DNA of 64,000 nt. Source: Muricea muricata (lineage: Eukaryota; Cnidaria; Anthozoa; Malacalcyonacea; Plexauridae). Shown here piece after piece: positions 54,250 to 63,956 of the stretch. The translations under genes and the position numbers were made by a program. The stretch lies in NCBI GenBank assembly GCA_963855995.1, contig OY979717.1:51839140-51903139 (forward strand), given 5' to 3'. Position 1 is the stretch's first letter; each line of letters starts with the position of its first letter. Under the pieces are notes generated by a model. The model searched no databases. It worked only from the letters and a program-made list of their open reading frames with translations, and was not told the origin of the DNA.

Positions 54250-54690
54250 ATTTTCCACTATGTGCTGCATTTTTCTTCTTCATCAAACAATAAAAGAAAA
54301 ACGATTCCCTTAGTTTAAATGTCATCAATATTTCTAAAATTTAGGGCTAAGATTTTTTTGTCGTCTAGCGCTGGAAATATTTTAACAATAATTCTAATCT
54401 AGTTGCTTCGTTTTTGGGGAAAAAATACGCCTATTCGAAAGAAATGAAAATTTTAGGAACGAAAGATTTAATTTGACGACATCATTCCATTATCTACGCC
54501 TTTAATTTCTGTGATGTTGTTCAGTGATGTTATAATCGTCGTCCGTTGTATATGATATTGATATAATAATTTTGAAAGCTTCACTTCAATTTCCAAACGG
54601 TTTTCTAAATTTTGACAATGCTAACAATTCTAAGATTGTACCAAATTATTGAGAAGTACACGCGAAATAGCAAAAGGCGGTCGTTGAAAT

Positions 54691-54761
54691 GCGTTGGTGG
54701 TTCAGTGGTAGAATTCTCGCCTACCACGCGGGAGACCGGGGTTCGATTCCCCGCTAACGCA
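54691..54761 (+). tRNA. Gly-type tRNA with ACC anticodon
   Basis: Consensus Gly body throughout, with G34 to A only: loop CTACCAC, anticodon ACC at 54723-54725. Stem CTCGC/GCGGG is fully paired. Confidence 0.85.
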
Positions 54762-54968
54762 AGCGTAAAGAATTTGGAATACTTTTATGCCCTGAATGGC
54801 TTCAAGTGTTAGATATTTATGAGCATATTTCAAAATATTCTTTATACCAGATTCTTTGAAACAATGAAATCGGACTGAACAGCTGAATTCTCTTTTTCTG
54901 ATAAATTCTAGAGAATCCTTTGATATCTGCTCCTAAAATAAACGGAAAATAGAAAATGCCTGAGAAGC

Positions 54969-55040
54969 TCCAATGTGGTCTAGTGGTTAGGATCTGGCGT
55001 TTTCACCGCCATGGCCCGGGTTCGATTCCCGGCATGGGAA
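54969..55040 (+). tRNA. trnE-UUC: tRNA-Glu (UUC), C4 to A
   Basis: Anticodon at 55002-55004; one acceptor mismatch as at 53298. Confidence 0.7.
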
Positions 55041-55222
55041 AGTCACGGCTATGTCCATTTTTCTTCATCATAAAGTAACCAAAAAACCCTTCTTTCCAAT
55101 GCTATTGTACATGATCATTTTTTACAACATTAGAATTCAACATTTTTCCAGTCTGCCGATTGCATAACTTCAACAATGATTGTAATCTAGTTCATCAACA
55201 ACATCAACTGTTCCGCTGACTC

Positions 55223-55267
55223 TCCCATGTGGTCTAGTGGTTAGGATCTGGCGCTCTCACCGCCATG
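55223..55267 (+). pseudogene. 5' half of tRNA-Glu (CUC) fused to Gly leader
   Basis: 45-nt half, leader CTGACTC. Confidence 0.85.
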
Positions 55268-55313
55268 CATATTAAGAGATACACGCGAGTTAGCAAAAGG
55301 CGGTCGTTGAAGT

Positions 55314-55384
55314 GCGTTGGTGGTGTAGTGCTAGAATTCTCGCCTGCCACCCGGGAGACCGGGGTTCGATTCCCCGCCAACGCA
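55314..55384 (+). tRNA. trnG-GCC: tRNA-Gly (GCC), altered D arm
   Basis: Anticodon at 55346-55348. GTGTAGTGCTAG D arm but a good T arm. Confidence 0.55.
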
Positions 55385-55591
55385 AGCGTAAACAATTTGG
55401 AATATTCTTATGCCCTGAATGACTTCACTTGTTGGATATTTATGAGAATATTTCAATATATCCTTCATAACCACATTCTTTGAAACAATCAGATCGGACT
55501 GAACAGCTGAAACCTCTTTTTTTAGAGGTTCTAGAGAATCCTTTAAAATCTGCTCCAAAAATAAAAGGAAAATAGAAAACGCCTGAGAGAC

Positions 55592-55663
55592 TCCCATGTG
55601 GTCTAGTGGTTAGGATCTGGCGTTTTCACCGCCATGGCCCGGGTTCGATTCCCGGCATGGGAA
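55592..55663 (+). tRNA. trnE-UUC: tRNA-Glu (UUC)
   Basis: Consensus; anticodon at 55625-55627. Confidence 0.95.
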
Positions 55664-55847
55664 AGTCACGGCTATGTCCATTTTTCTTCATCATAAAGTA
55701 ACCAAAAAACCCCTCTTTCCAATGCTATTGTACATCATAATTTTTTACAACATTCGAGTTTAACATTTTGTCCACTCCGCCGATTGCATAACTTCAACAA
55801 TGATTGTAATCTAGTTCTGTTATGGACATCAAATGCTCGACTCACTG

Positions 55848-55919
55848 TCCCATGTGGTCTAGCGGTTAGGATCTGGCGCTCTCACCGCCATGGCCCGGGT
55901 TCGATTCCCGGCATGGGAA
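55848..55919 (+). tRNA. trnE-CUC: tRNA-Glu (CUC)
   Basis: Consensus; anticodon at 55881-55883. Confidence 0.95.
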
Positions 55920-56305
55920 ATTTTTCACTATGTGCTGCATTTTTCTTCTTCATCAAAGAATAAAAGAAAAACGATATCCTTAGTTTATAGGTCGTCAAAC
56001 TTTGTAAAATTTAGAGCTAAGATTTTTTTGTCGTCTAGCGCTGGAAATATTTTAACAATATTTCTAATCTAGTTGCTTTGTTTTTTGGGAAAAATTATGC
56101 CTATTCGAAAGAAATGAAAATTTTAGGAACGAAAGATGTAATTTGACGACATCATTCTATTACCTACGCTTTGAGTTTCTGTGATGTTGTTCAGTGATGT
56201 TATAATCGTCGTCCGTTGTATATGATATTGATATAATAACTATGAAAGCTTCACTTCAATTTCCAAACGGATTTCTAAATTTTGACAAAAAGCGGTCGTT
56301 GAAGT

Positions 56306-56376
56306 GCGTTGGTGGTTCAGTGGTAGAATTCTCGCCTGCCACGCGGGAGACCGGGGTTCGATTCCCCGCTAACGCA
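56306..56376 (+). tRNA. trnG-GCC: tRNA-Gly (GCC), short leader type
   Basis: Consensus body; anticodon at 56338-56340. Confidence 0.93.
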
Positions 56377-56583
56377 AGCGTAAAGAATTTGGAATACTTT
56401 TATGCCCTGAATGGCTTCAAGTGTTAGATATTTATGAGCATATTTCAATATATTCTTTATACCAGATTCTTTGAAACAATGAAATCGGACTGAACAGCTG
56501 AATTCTCCTTTTCTGATAAATTCTAGAGAATCCTTTGATATGTGCTCCTAAAATAAACGGAAAATGGAAAATGCCCGAGAAGC

Positions 56584-56655
56584 TCCCATGTGGTCTAGTG
56601 GTTAGGATCTGGCGTTTTCACCGCCATGGCCCGGGTTCGATTCCCGGCATGGGAA
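56584..56655 (+). tRNA. trnE-UUC: tRNA-Glu (UUC)
   Basis: Consensus; anticodon at 56617-56619. Confidence 0.95.
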
Positions 56656-56839
56656 ATTTACGGCTATGTCCATTTTTCTTCATCATAAAGTAACCAAAAA
56701 ACCCTTCTTTCCAATGCTATTGTACATCATCATTTTTTACAACATTAGAGTTTAATATTTTGTCCAGTCCGCCGATTGCTTAACTTCAACAATGACTGTA
56801 ATCTAGTTCTGTTATCGACATCAAATGTTCGGCTCACTG

Positions 56840-56893
56840 TCCGATGTGGTCTAGCGGTTAGGATCTGGCGCTCTCACCGCCATGGCCCGGGAA
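56840..56893 (+). pseudogene. tRNA-Glu (CUC) lacking T arm
   Basis: 18 bp are missing between two GGG triplets, fusing GCCCGGG to AAATTTT; T loop, B box and 3' acceptor strand are lost. Confidence 0.9.
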
Positions 56894-57335
56894 ATTTTCC
56901 ACTATGTGCTGCATTTTTCTTCTTCATCAAACAATAAAAGAAAAACGATTCCCTTAGTTTAAATGTCATCAATATTTGTAAAATTTAGGGCTAAGATTTT
57001 TTTGTCGTCTAGCGCTGGAAATATTTTAACAATAACTCTAATCTAGTTGCTTAGTTTTTGGGGAAAAAAATATGCCTGTTCGAAAGAAATGAAAATTTTA
57101 GGAACGAAAGATTTAATTTGACGAATTCATTCTATGATCTACGCTTTGAATTTCTGTGATGTTGTTCAGTGATGTTATAATCGTCGTCCGTTGAATATGA
57201 TATTGATATAATAATTTTGAAAGCTTGTTTTCAATTTCCAAACGGTTTTCTAAATTTTGACAATGCTAACAATTCTAAGATTGTATCGAGTTATTAAGAA
57301 ATACACGCCAGTTAGAAAAAGGCGGTCGTTGAAGT

Positions 57336-57406
57336 GCGTTGTTTGTTCAGTGGTAGAATTCTCGCCTTCCACCCGGGAGACCGGGATTCGATTCCCCGCT
57401 AACGCA
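57336..57406 (+). tRNA. trnG-UCC: tRNA-Gly (UCC), weakened
   Basis: UCC at 57368-57370. GTTTGTTCAGTGG D-arm changes, C/C stem mismatch and GGGATTCG. Confidence 0.5.
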
Positions 57407-57613
57407 AGCGTAAACAATTTGGAATATTTTTATGCCTTGAATGACTTCAAATGTTAGATATTTATGAGAATATTTCAATATATCCTTCATAATTACATTT
57501 TTTGAAACAATGAGATGGGACTGAACAGTTGAAACCACTTTTTTTATAAATTCTAGAGAACCCTTTGATATCTGCTCCAAAAATAAAAGGAAAATAGAAA
57601 ATACCTGAGAGAC

Positions 57614-57685
57614 TCCGATGTGGTCTAGTGGTGAGGATCTGGCGTTTTCACCGCCATGGCCCGGGTTCGTTTCCCGGCATGGGAA
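57614..57685 (+). pseudogene. tRNA-Glu (UUC), several changes
   Basis: C4 to G, T20 to G and TTCGTTT T loop. Confidence 0.5.
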
Positions 57686-57869
57686 ATTCACGGCTATGTC
57701 AATTTTTCTTCACCATAAAGTAACCAAAAAACCCCTCTTTCCAATGCTATTGTACATCATCATTTTTTACAACATTCGAGTTTAAAATTTTGTCCAGTCC
57801 GCCGATATCATAACTTCAACAATGATTGTAATCTAGTTGGGTTATCGACATCAAATGTTCGGCTGACTG

Positions 57870-57941
57870 TCCCATGTGGTCTAGTGATTAGCATCTGGCG
57901 CTCTCACTGCCATGGCCCGGGTTCGATTCCCGGCATGGGAA
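57870..57941 (+). tRNA. trnE-CUC: tRNA-Glu (CUC), D-loop variant
   Basis: Anticodon at 57903-57905. GTGATTAGCAT D loop; one G-U in the anticodon stem. Confidence 0.7.
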
Positions 57942-58383
57942 ATTTTCCACTATGTGCTGCATTTTTCTTTTTCATCAAAGAATAAAAGAAAAACGATATC
58001 CTTAGTTTATATGTCGTCAAACTTTGTAAAATATAGAGCTAAGATTTTTGTGTCGTTTAGCGCTGGAAATATTTTAACAATATTTCTAATCTAGTTTCTT
58101 AGTGTTTAGGGAAAAAAATATGCCTGTTCGAAAGAAATGAAAATTTTAGGAACGAAAGATTTAATTTGACGACATCATTCTATGATCTACGCTTTGAATT
58201 TCTGTGATGTTGTTCAGTGATGTTATAATCGTGGTCCGTTGTATATGATATTGATATAATAACTTTGAAAGCTTCACTTCAATTTCCAAACGGTTTTCTA
58301 AATTTTGACAATGCTAACAATTCTAAGATTGTACCGACTTATTAAGAAGTACACACGAAATAGCAAAAAGCGGTCGTTGAAGT

Positions 58384-58454
58384 GCGTTGTTGGTTCAGTG
58401 GTAGAATTCTCGCCTGCCACGCGGGAGACCGGGGTTCGATTCCCCGCCAACGCA
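58384..58454 (+). tRNA. trnG-GCC: tRNA-Gly (GCC)
   Basis: Anticodon at 58416-58418. GCGTTGT start leaves the last acceptor pair open. Confidence 0.8.
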
Positions 58455-58662
58455 AGCGTGAAGAATTTGAAATATTTTTATGCCCTTAATGGCTTCAAGT
58501 GTTAGATATTTATGAGAATATTTAAATATATTCTTCATCACCACATTCTTTGAAACAATGAGATCGGACTGAACAGCTGAATTCTATTTTTTTGATAAAT
58601 TCTAGAGAATCCTTTGATATCTGCTCCTAAAATAAAGGGAAAATGGAAAATGCCTGAGAAGC

Positions 58663-58707
58663 TCCCATGTGGTCTAGTGGTTAGGATCTGGCGCTCTCAC
58701 CGCCATG
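58663..58707 (+). pseudogene. 5' half of tRNA-Glu (CUC) with a UUC-slot leader
   Basis: The leader is that of the UUC slot (GCCTGAGAAGC), but the body is the CUC half ending at the usual junction: a crossover inside the two Glu bodies. Confidence 0.85.
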
Positions 58708-58752
58708 CATATTAAGAGTACACGCGAGTTAGCAAAAGGCGGTCGTTGAAGT

Positions 58753-58823
58753 GCGTTGGTGGTGTAGTGCTAGAATTCTCGCCTTCCACGCGGGAGACCG
58801 GGGTTCGATTCCCCGCCAACGCA
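58753..58823 (+). tRNA. trnG-UCC: tRNA-Gly (UCC)
   Basis: UCC at 58785-58787 with a fully paired anticodon stem and T arm, but GTGTAGTGCTAG D arm. Confidence 0.6.
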
Positions 58824-59030
58824 AGCGTAAAGAATTTGGAATATTCTTATGCCCTGAATGACTTCACTTGTTAGATATTTATGAGAATATTTCAATATAT
58901 CCTTCATAACCACATTCTTTGAAACAATCAGATCGGACTGAACAGCTGAAACCTCTTTTTTTAGAGGTTCTAGAGAATCCTTTAAAATCTGCTCCAAAAA
59001 TAAAAGGAAAATAGAAAACGCCTGAGAGAC

Positions 59031-59094
59031 TCCCATGTGGTTAGGATCTGGCGTTTTCACCGTCATGGCCCGGGTTCGATTCCCGGCATGGGAA
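59031..59094 (+). pseudogene. tRNA-Glu (UUC) lacking most of the D arm
   Basis: 8 bp between two GTGG repeats are deleted; CGTCA also mismatches the anticodon stem. Confidence 0.9.
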
Positions 59095-59278
59095 ATTCAC
59101 GGCTATGTCCATTTTTCTTCATCATAAAGTAACCAAAAAATCCCTCTTTCCAATGCTATTGTACATCATAATTTTGTACAACATTCGAGTTTAACATTTT
59201 GTCCACTCCGCCGATTGCATAACTCCAACAATGATTGTAATCTAGTTCTGTTATGGACATCAAATATTCGACTCACTG

Positions 59279-59350
59279 TCCCATGTGGTCTAGCGGTTAG
59301 GATCTGGCGCTCTCACCGCCATGGCCCGGGTTCGATTCCCGGCATGGGAA
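59279..59350 (+). tRNA. trnE-CUC: tRNA-Glu (CUC)
   Basis: Consensus; anticodon at 59312-59314. Confidence 0.95.
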
Positions 59351-59736
59351 ATTTTTCACTATGTGCTGCATTTTTCTTCTTCATCAAAGAATAAAAGAAA
59401 AACGATATCCTTAGTTTATATGTCGTCAAACTTTGTAAAATTTAGAGCTAAGATTTTTTTGTCGTCTAGCGCTGGAAATACTTTAACAATATTTCTAATC
59501 TAGTTGCTTTGTTTTTGGGGAAAAAATATGCCTATTCGAAAGAAATGAAAATTTTAGGAACGAAAGATGTAATTTGACGACATCATTCTATTACCTACGC
59601 TTTGAGTTTCTGTGATGTTGTTCAGTGATGTTATAATCGTCGTCCGTTGTATATGATATTGATATAATAACTTTGAAAGCTTCACTTCAATTTCCAAACG
59701 GATTTCTAAATTTTGACAAAAGGCGGTCGTTGAAGT

Positions 59737-59807
59737 GCGTTGGTGGTTCAGTGGTAGAATTCTCGCCTGCCACGCGGGAGACCGGGGTTCGATTCCCCGC
59801 TAACGCA
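59737..59807 (+). tRNA. trnG-GCC: tRNA-Gly (GCC), short leader type
   Basis: Consensus body; anticodon at 59769-59771. Confidence 0.93.
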
Positions 59808-60015
59808 AGCGTAAAGAATTTGGAATACTTTTATGCCCTGAATGGCTTCAAGTGTTAGATATTTATGAGAATATTTCAATATATTCTTCATAACCACATT
59901 CTTTGAAACAGTGAGATCCGACTGAACAGCTGAATTCTATTTTTCTGATAAATTCTAGAGAATCCTTTGATATCTGCTCCTAAAATAAACGGAAAATAGA
60001 AAATGCCTGAGAAGC

Positions 60016-60087
60016 TCCCATGTGGCCAAGTGGTTAGGATCTGGCGTTTTCACCGCCATGGCCCGGGTTCGATTCCCGGCATGGGAA
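60016..60087 (+). tRNA. trnE-UUC: tRNA-Glu (UUC), A-box variant
   Basis: Anticodon at 60049-60051. TGGCCAAGTGG replaces TGGTCTAGTGG, still an acceptable A box. Confidence 0.75.
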
Positions 60088-60269
60088 TTTACGGCTATGT
60101 CCATTTTTCTTCATCATAAAGTAACCAAAAAACCCTTCTTTCCAATGCTATTGTACATCATCATTTTTTACAACATTAGAGTTTAATATTTTGTCTAGTC
60201 CGCCGATTGCATAACTTAAACAATGATTGTAATCTAGTTCATCAACAACATCAACTGTTCCGCTGACTG

Positions 60270-60314
60270 TCCCATGTGGTCTAGTGGTTAGGATCTGGCG
60301 CTCTCACCGCCATG
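60270..60314 (+). pseudogene. 5' half of tRNA-Glu (CUC) fused to Gly leader
   Basis: Last copy of the recurrent junction. Confidence 0.85.
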
Positions 60315-60360
60315 CATATTAAGAGATACACGCGAGTTAGCAAAAGGCGGTCGTTGAAGT

Positions 60361-60431
60361 GCGTTGGTGGTGTAGTGCTAGAATTCTCGCCTGCCACCCG
60401 GGAGACCGGAGTTCGATTCCCCGCCAACGCA
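60361..60431 (+). tRNA. trnG-GCC: tRNA-Gly (GCC), altered D arm
   Basis: Anticodon at 60393-60395. Same variant as 53643. Confidence 0.5.
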
Positions 60432-60637
60432 AGCGTAAAGAATTGGAATATTCTTATGCCCTGAATGACTTCACTTGTTAGATATTTATGAGAATATTTC
60501 AATATATCCTTCATAACCACATTCTTTGAAACAATCAGATCGGACTGAACAGCTGAAACCTCTTTTTTTAGAGGTTCTAGACAATCCTTTAAAATCTGCT
60601 CCAAAAATAAAAGGAAAATAGAAAACGCCTGAGAGAC

Positions 60638-60709
60638 TCCCATGTGGTCTAGTGGTTAGGATCTGGCGTTTTCACCGCCATGGCCCGGGTTCGATTCCCG
60701 GCATGGGAA
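60638..60709 (+). tRNA. trnE-UUC: tRNA-Glu (UUC)
   Basis: Consensus; anticodon at 60671-60673. Confidence 0.95.
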
Positions 60710-60893
60710 ATTCACGGCTATGTCCATTTTTATTCATCATAAAGTAACCAAAAAACCCCTCTTTCCAATGCTATTGTACATCATAATTTTTTACAACATT
60801 CGAGTTTAACATTTTGTCCACTCCGCCGATTGCATAACTTCAACAATGATTGTAATCTAGTTCTGTTATGGACATCAAATGTTCGGCTCACTG

Positions 60894-60965
60894 TCCCATG
60901 TGGTCTAGCGGTTAGGATCTGGCGCTCTCACCGCCATGGCCCGGGTTCGATTCCCGGCATGGGAA
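60894..60965 (+). tRNA. trnE-CUC: tRNA-Glu (CUC)
   Basis: Consensus; anticodon at 60927-60929. Confidence 0.95.
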
Positions 60966-61351
60966 ATTTTTCACTATGTGCTGCATTTTTCTTCTTCATC
61001 AAAGAATAAAAGAAAAACGATATCCTTAGTTTATATGTCGTCAAACTTTGTAAAATTTAGAGCTAAGATTTTTTTGTCGTCTAGCGCTGGAAATATTTTA
61101 ACAATATTTCTAATCTAGTTGCTTTGTTTTTGGGGAAAAAATATGCCTATTCGAAAGAAATGAAAATTTTAGGAACGAAAGATGTAATTTGACGACATCA
61201 TTCTATTACCTACGCTTTGAGTTTCTGTGATGTTGTTCAGTGATGTTATAATCGTCGTCCGTGGTATATGATATTGATATAATAACTTTGAAAGCTTCAC
61301 TTCAATTTCCAAACGGATTTCTAAATTTTGACAAAAAGCGGTCGTTGAAGT

Positions 61352-61422
61352 GCGTTGGTGGTTCAGTGGTAGAATTCTCGCCTGCCACGCGGGAGACTGG
61401 GGTTCGATTCCCCGCTAACGCA
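61352..61422 (+). tRNA. trnG-GCC: tRNA-Gly (GCC), short leader type
   Basis: Anticodon at 61384-61386. C47 to T only. Confidence 0.9.
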
Positions 61423-61629
61423 AGCGTAAAGAATTTGGAATACTTTTATGCCCTGAATGGCTTCAAGTGTTAGATATTTATGAGCATATTTCAATATAGT
61501 CTTTATACCACATTCTTTGAAAGAATGAAATCGGACTGAACAGCTGAATTCTCTTTTTCTGATAAATTCTAGAGAATCCTTTGATATCTGCTCCTAAAAT
61601 AAACGGAAAATAGAAAATGCCTGAGAAGC

Positions 61630-61701
61630 TCCCATGTGGTCTAGTGGTTAGGATCTGGCGTTTTCACCGCCATGGCCCGGGTTCGATTCCCGGCATGGGA
61701 A
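61630..61701 (+). tRNA. trnE-UUC: tRNA-Glu (UUC)
   Basis: Consensus; anticodon at 61663-61665. Confidence 0.95.
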
Positions 61702-61883
61702 AGTCACGGCTATGTCCATTTTTCTTCATCATAAAGTAACCAAAAAACCCTTCTTTCCAATGCTATTGTACATGATCATTTTTTACAACATTAGAATTCA
61801 ACATTTTTCCAGTCTGCCGATTGCATAACTTCAACAATGATTGTAATCTAGTTCATCAACAACATCAACTGTTCCGCTGACTG

Positions 61884-61955
61884 TCCCATGTGGTCTAGTG
61901 GTTAGGATCTGGCGCTCTCACCGCCATGGTCCGGGTTCGATTCCCGGCATGGGAA
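61884..61955 (+). tRNA. trnE-CUC: tRNA-Glu (CUC)
   Basis: Anticodon at 61917-61919. C47 to T, shared with its CCC-bearing duplicate at 16275. Confidence 0.93.
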
Positions 61956-62397
61956 ACTTTCCACTATGTGCTGCATTTTTCTTCTTCATCAAACAATAAA
62001 AGAAAAACGATATCCATAGTTTATATGTCGTTAAACTTTGTAAAATATAGAGCTAAGATTTTTGTGTCGTCTAGCGCTGGAAATATTTTAACTATATTTC
62101 TAATCTAGTTGCTTAGTTTTTGGGGAAAAAAATATGCCTGTTCGAAAGAAATGAAAATTTTAAGAACGAAAGATTTAATTTGACAACATCATTCTATGAT
62201 CTACGCTTTGAATTTCTGTGATGTTGTTCAGTGATTTTATAATCGTCGTCCGTTGTATATGATATTGATATAATAATTTTAAAAGCTTGTTTTGAATTTC
62301 CCAACGGTTTTCTAAATTTTGACAATGCTAACAATTCTAAGATTTTACCGACTTATTAAGAAATACACGCGAGTTAGCAAAAGGCGGTCGTTGAAGT

Positions 62398-62468
62398 GCG
62401 TTGGTGGTTCAGTGGTAGAACTCTCGCCTGCCACCTGGGAGACCGGGGTTCGATTCCCCGCCAACGCA
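62398..62468 (+). tRNA. trnG-GCC: tRNA-Gly (GCC)
   Basis: Anticodon at 62430-62432. CACCTGGG variant with shortened trailer, as at 16790 and 35446. Confidence 0.75.
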
Positions 62469-62656
62469 AGCGTAAACAGTTTGGAATATTCTTATGTTAG
62501 ATATTTATGAGAATATTTCAATATATCCTTCATAACCCCATTCTTTGAAACAATCAGATGGGACTGAACAGTTGAAACCTCTTTTTTTATAAATTCTAGA
62601 GAATCCTTTGATATCTGCTCCAAAAATAAAAGGAAAATAGAAAACGACTGAGAGAC

Positions 62657-62728
62657 TCCCATGTGGTCTAGTGGTTAGGATCTGGCGTTTTCACCGCCAT
62701 GGCCCGGGTTCGATTCCCGGCATGGGAA
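62657..62728 (+). tRNA. trnE-UUC: tRNA-Glu (UUC)
   Basis: Consensus; anticodon at 62690-62692. Its duplicate at 17049 has a B-box mutation. Confidence 0.95.
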
Positions 62729-62912
62729 ATTCACGGCTATGTCCATTTTTATTCATCATAATGTAACCAAAAAACCCCTTTATCCAATGCTATTGTACAT
62801 CATCATTTTTTACAACATTCGAGTCTAAAATTTTGTCCAGTCCGCCGATTGCATAACTTCAACAATGATTGTAATATAGTTCGGTTATCGACATCAAATG
62901 TTCGGCTGACTG

Positions 62913-62984
62913 TCCCATGTGGTCTAGTGATTAGCATCTGGCGCTCTCACCGCCATGGCCCGGGTTCGATTCCCGGCATGGGAA
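62913..62984 (+). tRNA. trnE-CUC: tRNA-Glu (CUC), D-loop variant
   Basis: Anticodon at 62946-62948. GTGATTAGCAT D loop. Confidence 0.75.
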
Positions 62985-63423
62985 ATTTTCCACTATGTGC
63001 TGCATTTTTCTTCTTCATCAAACAATAAAAGAAAAACGATATCCTTAGTTTATATGTCGTCAAACTTTGTAAAATATAGAGCTAAGATTTTTGTGTCGTC
63101 TAGCGCTGGAAATATTTTAACAATAACCATAATCTAGTTGCATAGTTTTTGGGGAAAAAATACCTGTTCGAAAGAAATGAAAATTTTAGGAACGAAAGAT
63201 TTAATTTGACGAATTCATTCTATGATCTACGCTTTGAATTTCTGTGATGTTGTTCAGTGATGTTATAATCGTCCTCCGTTGAGTATGATATTGATATAAT
63301 AATTTTGAAAGCTTGTTTTCAATTTCCAAACGGTTTTCTAAATTTTGACAATGCTAACAATTCTAAGATTGTACCGAGTTATAAAGAAATACACGCCAGT
63401 TAGAAAAAGGCGGTCGTTGAAGT

Positions 63424-63494
63424 GCGTTGTTTGTTCAGTGCTAGAATTCTCGCCTTCCACCCGGGAGACCGGGAATCGATTCCCCGCTAACGCC
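63424..63494 (+). pseudogene. tRNA-Gly-derived, UCC anticodon, degenerate
   Basis: UCC loop but damaged D arm, GGGAATCG in the B box and terminal C. Duplicate of 17817. Confidence 0.6.
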
Positions 63495-63701
63495 AGCGTA
63501 AAGAATTTGGAATATTTTTATGCCTTGAATGACTTCAAATGTTAGATATTTATGAGAATATTTCAATATATCCTTCATAACCACATTCTTTGAAACAATC
63601 AGATCGGACTGAACAGTTGAAACCTCTTTTTTTATAAATTCTAGAGAATCCTTTGATATCTTCTCCCAAAATAAAAGGAAAATAGAAAATGCCTGAGAGA
63701 C

Positions 63702-63773
63702 TCCCACGTGGTCTAGTGGTTAGGATCTGGCGTTTTCACCGCCATAGCCCGGGTTCGATTACCGGCATGGGAA
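63702..63773 (+). tRNA. trnE-UUC: tRNA-Glu (UUC), weakened
   Basis: Anticodon at 63735-63737. T6 to C, G45 to A and one T-stem mismatch (TTACCGG). Confidence 0.6.
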
Positions 63774-63956
63774 TTCACGGCTATGTCCATTTTTCTTCAT
63801 CATAAAGTAACCAAAAAACCCTTCTTTCCAATGCTATTGTACATCATCATTTTTTACAACATTAGAGTTTAATATTTTGTCCAGTCTGCCGATTGCGTAA
63901 CTTCAAGAATGATTGTAATCTAGTTCTGTTATCCACATCAAACGGTCCGCTGACTG

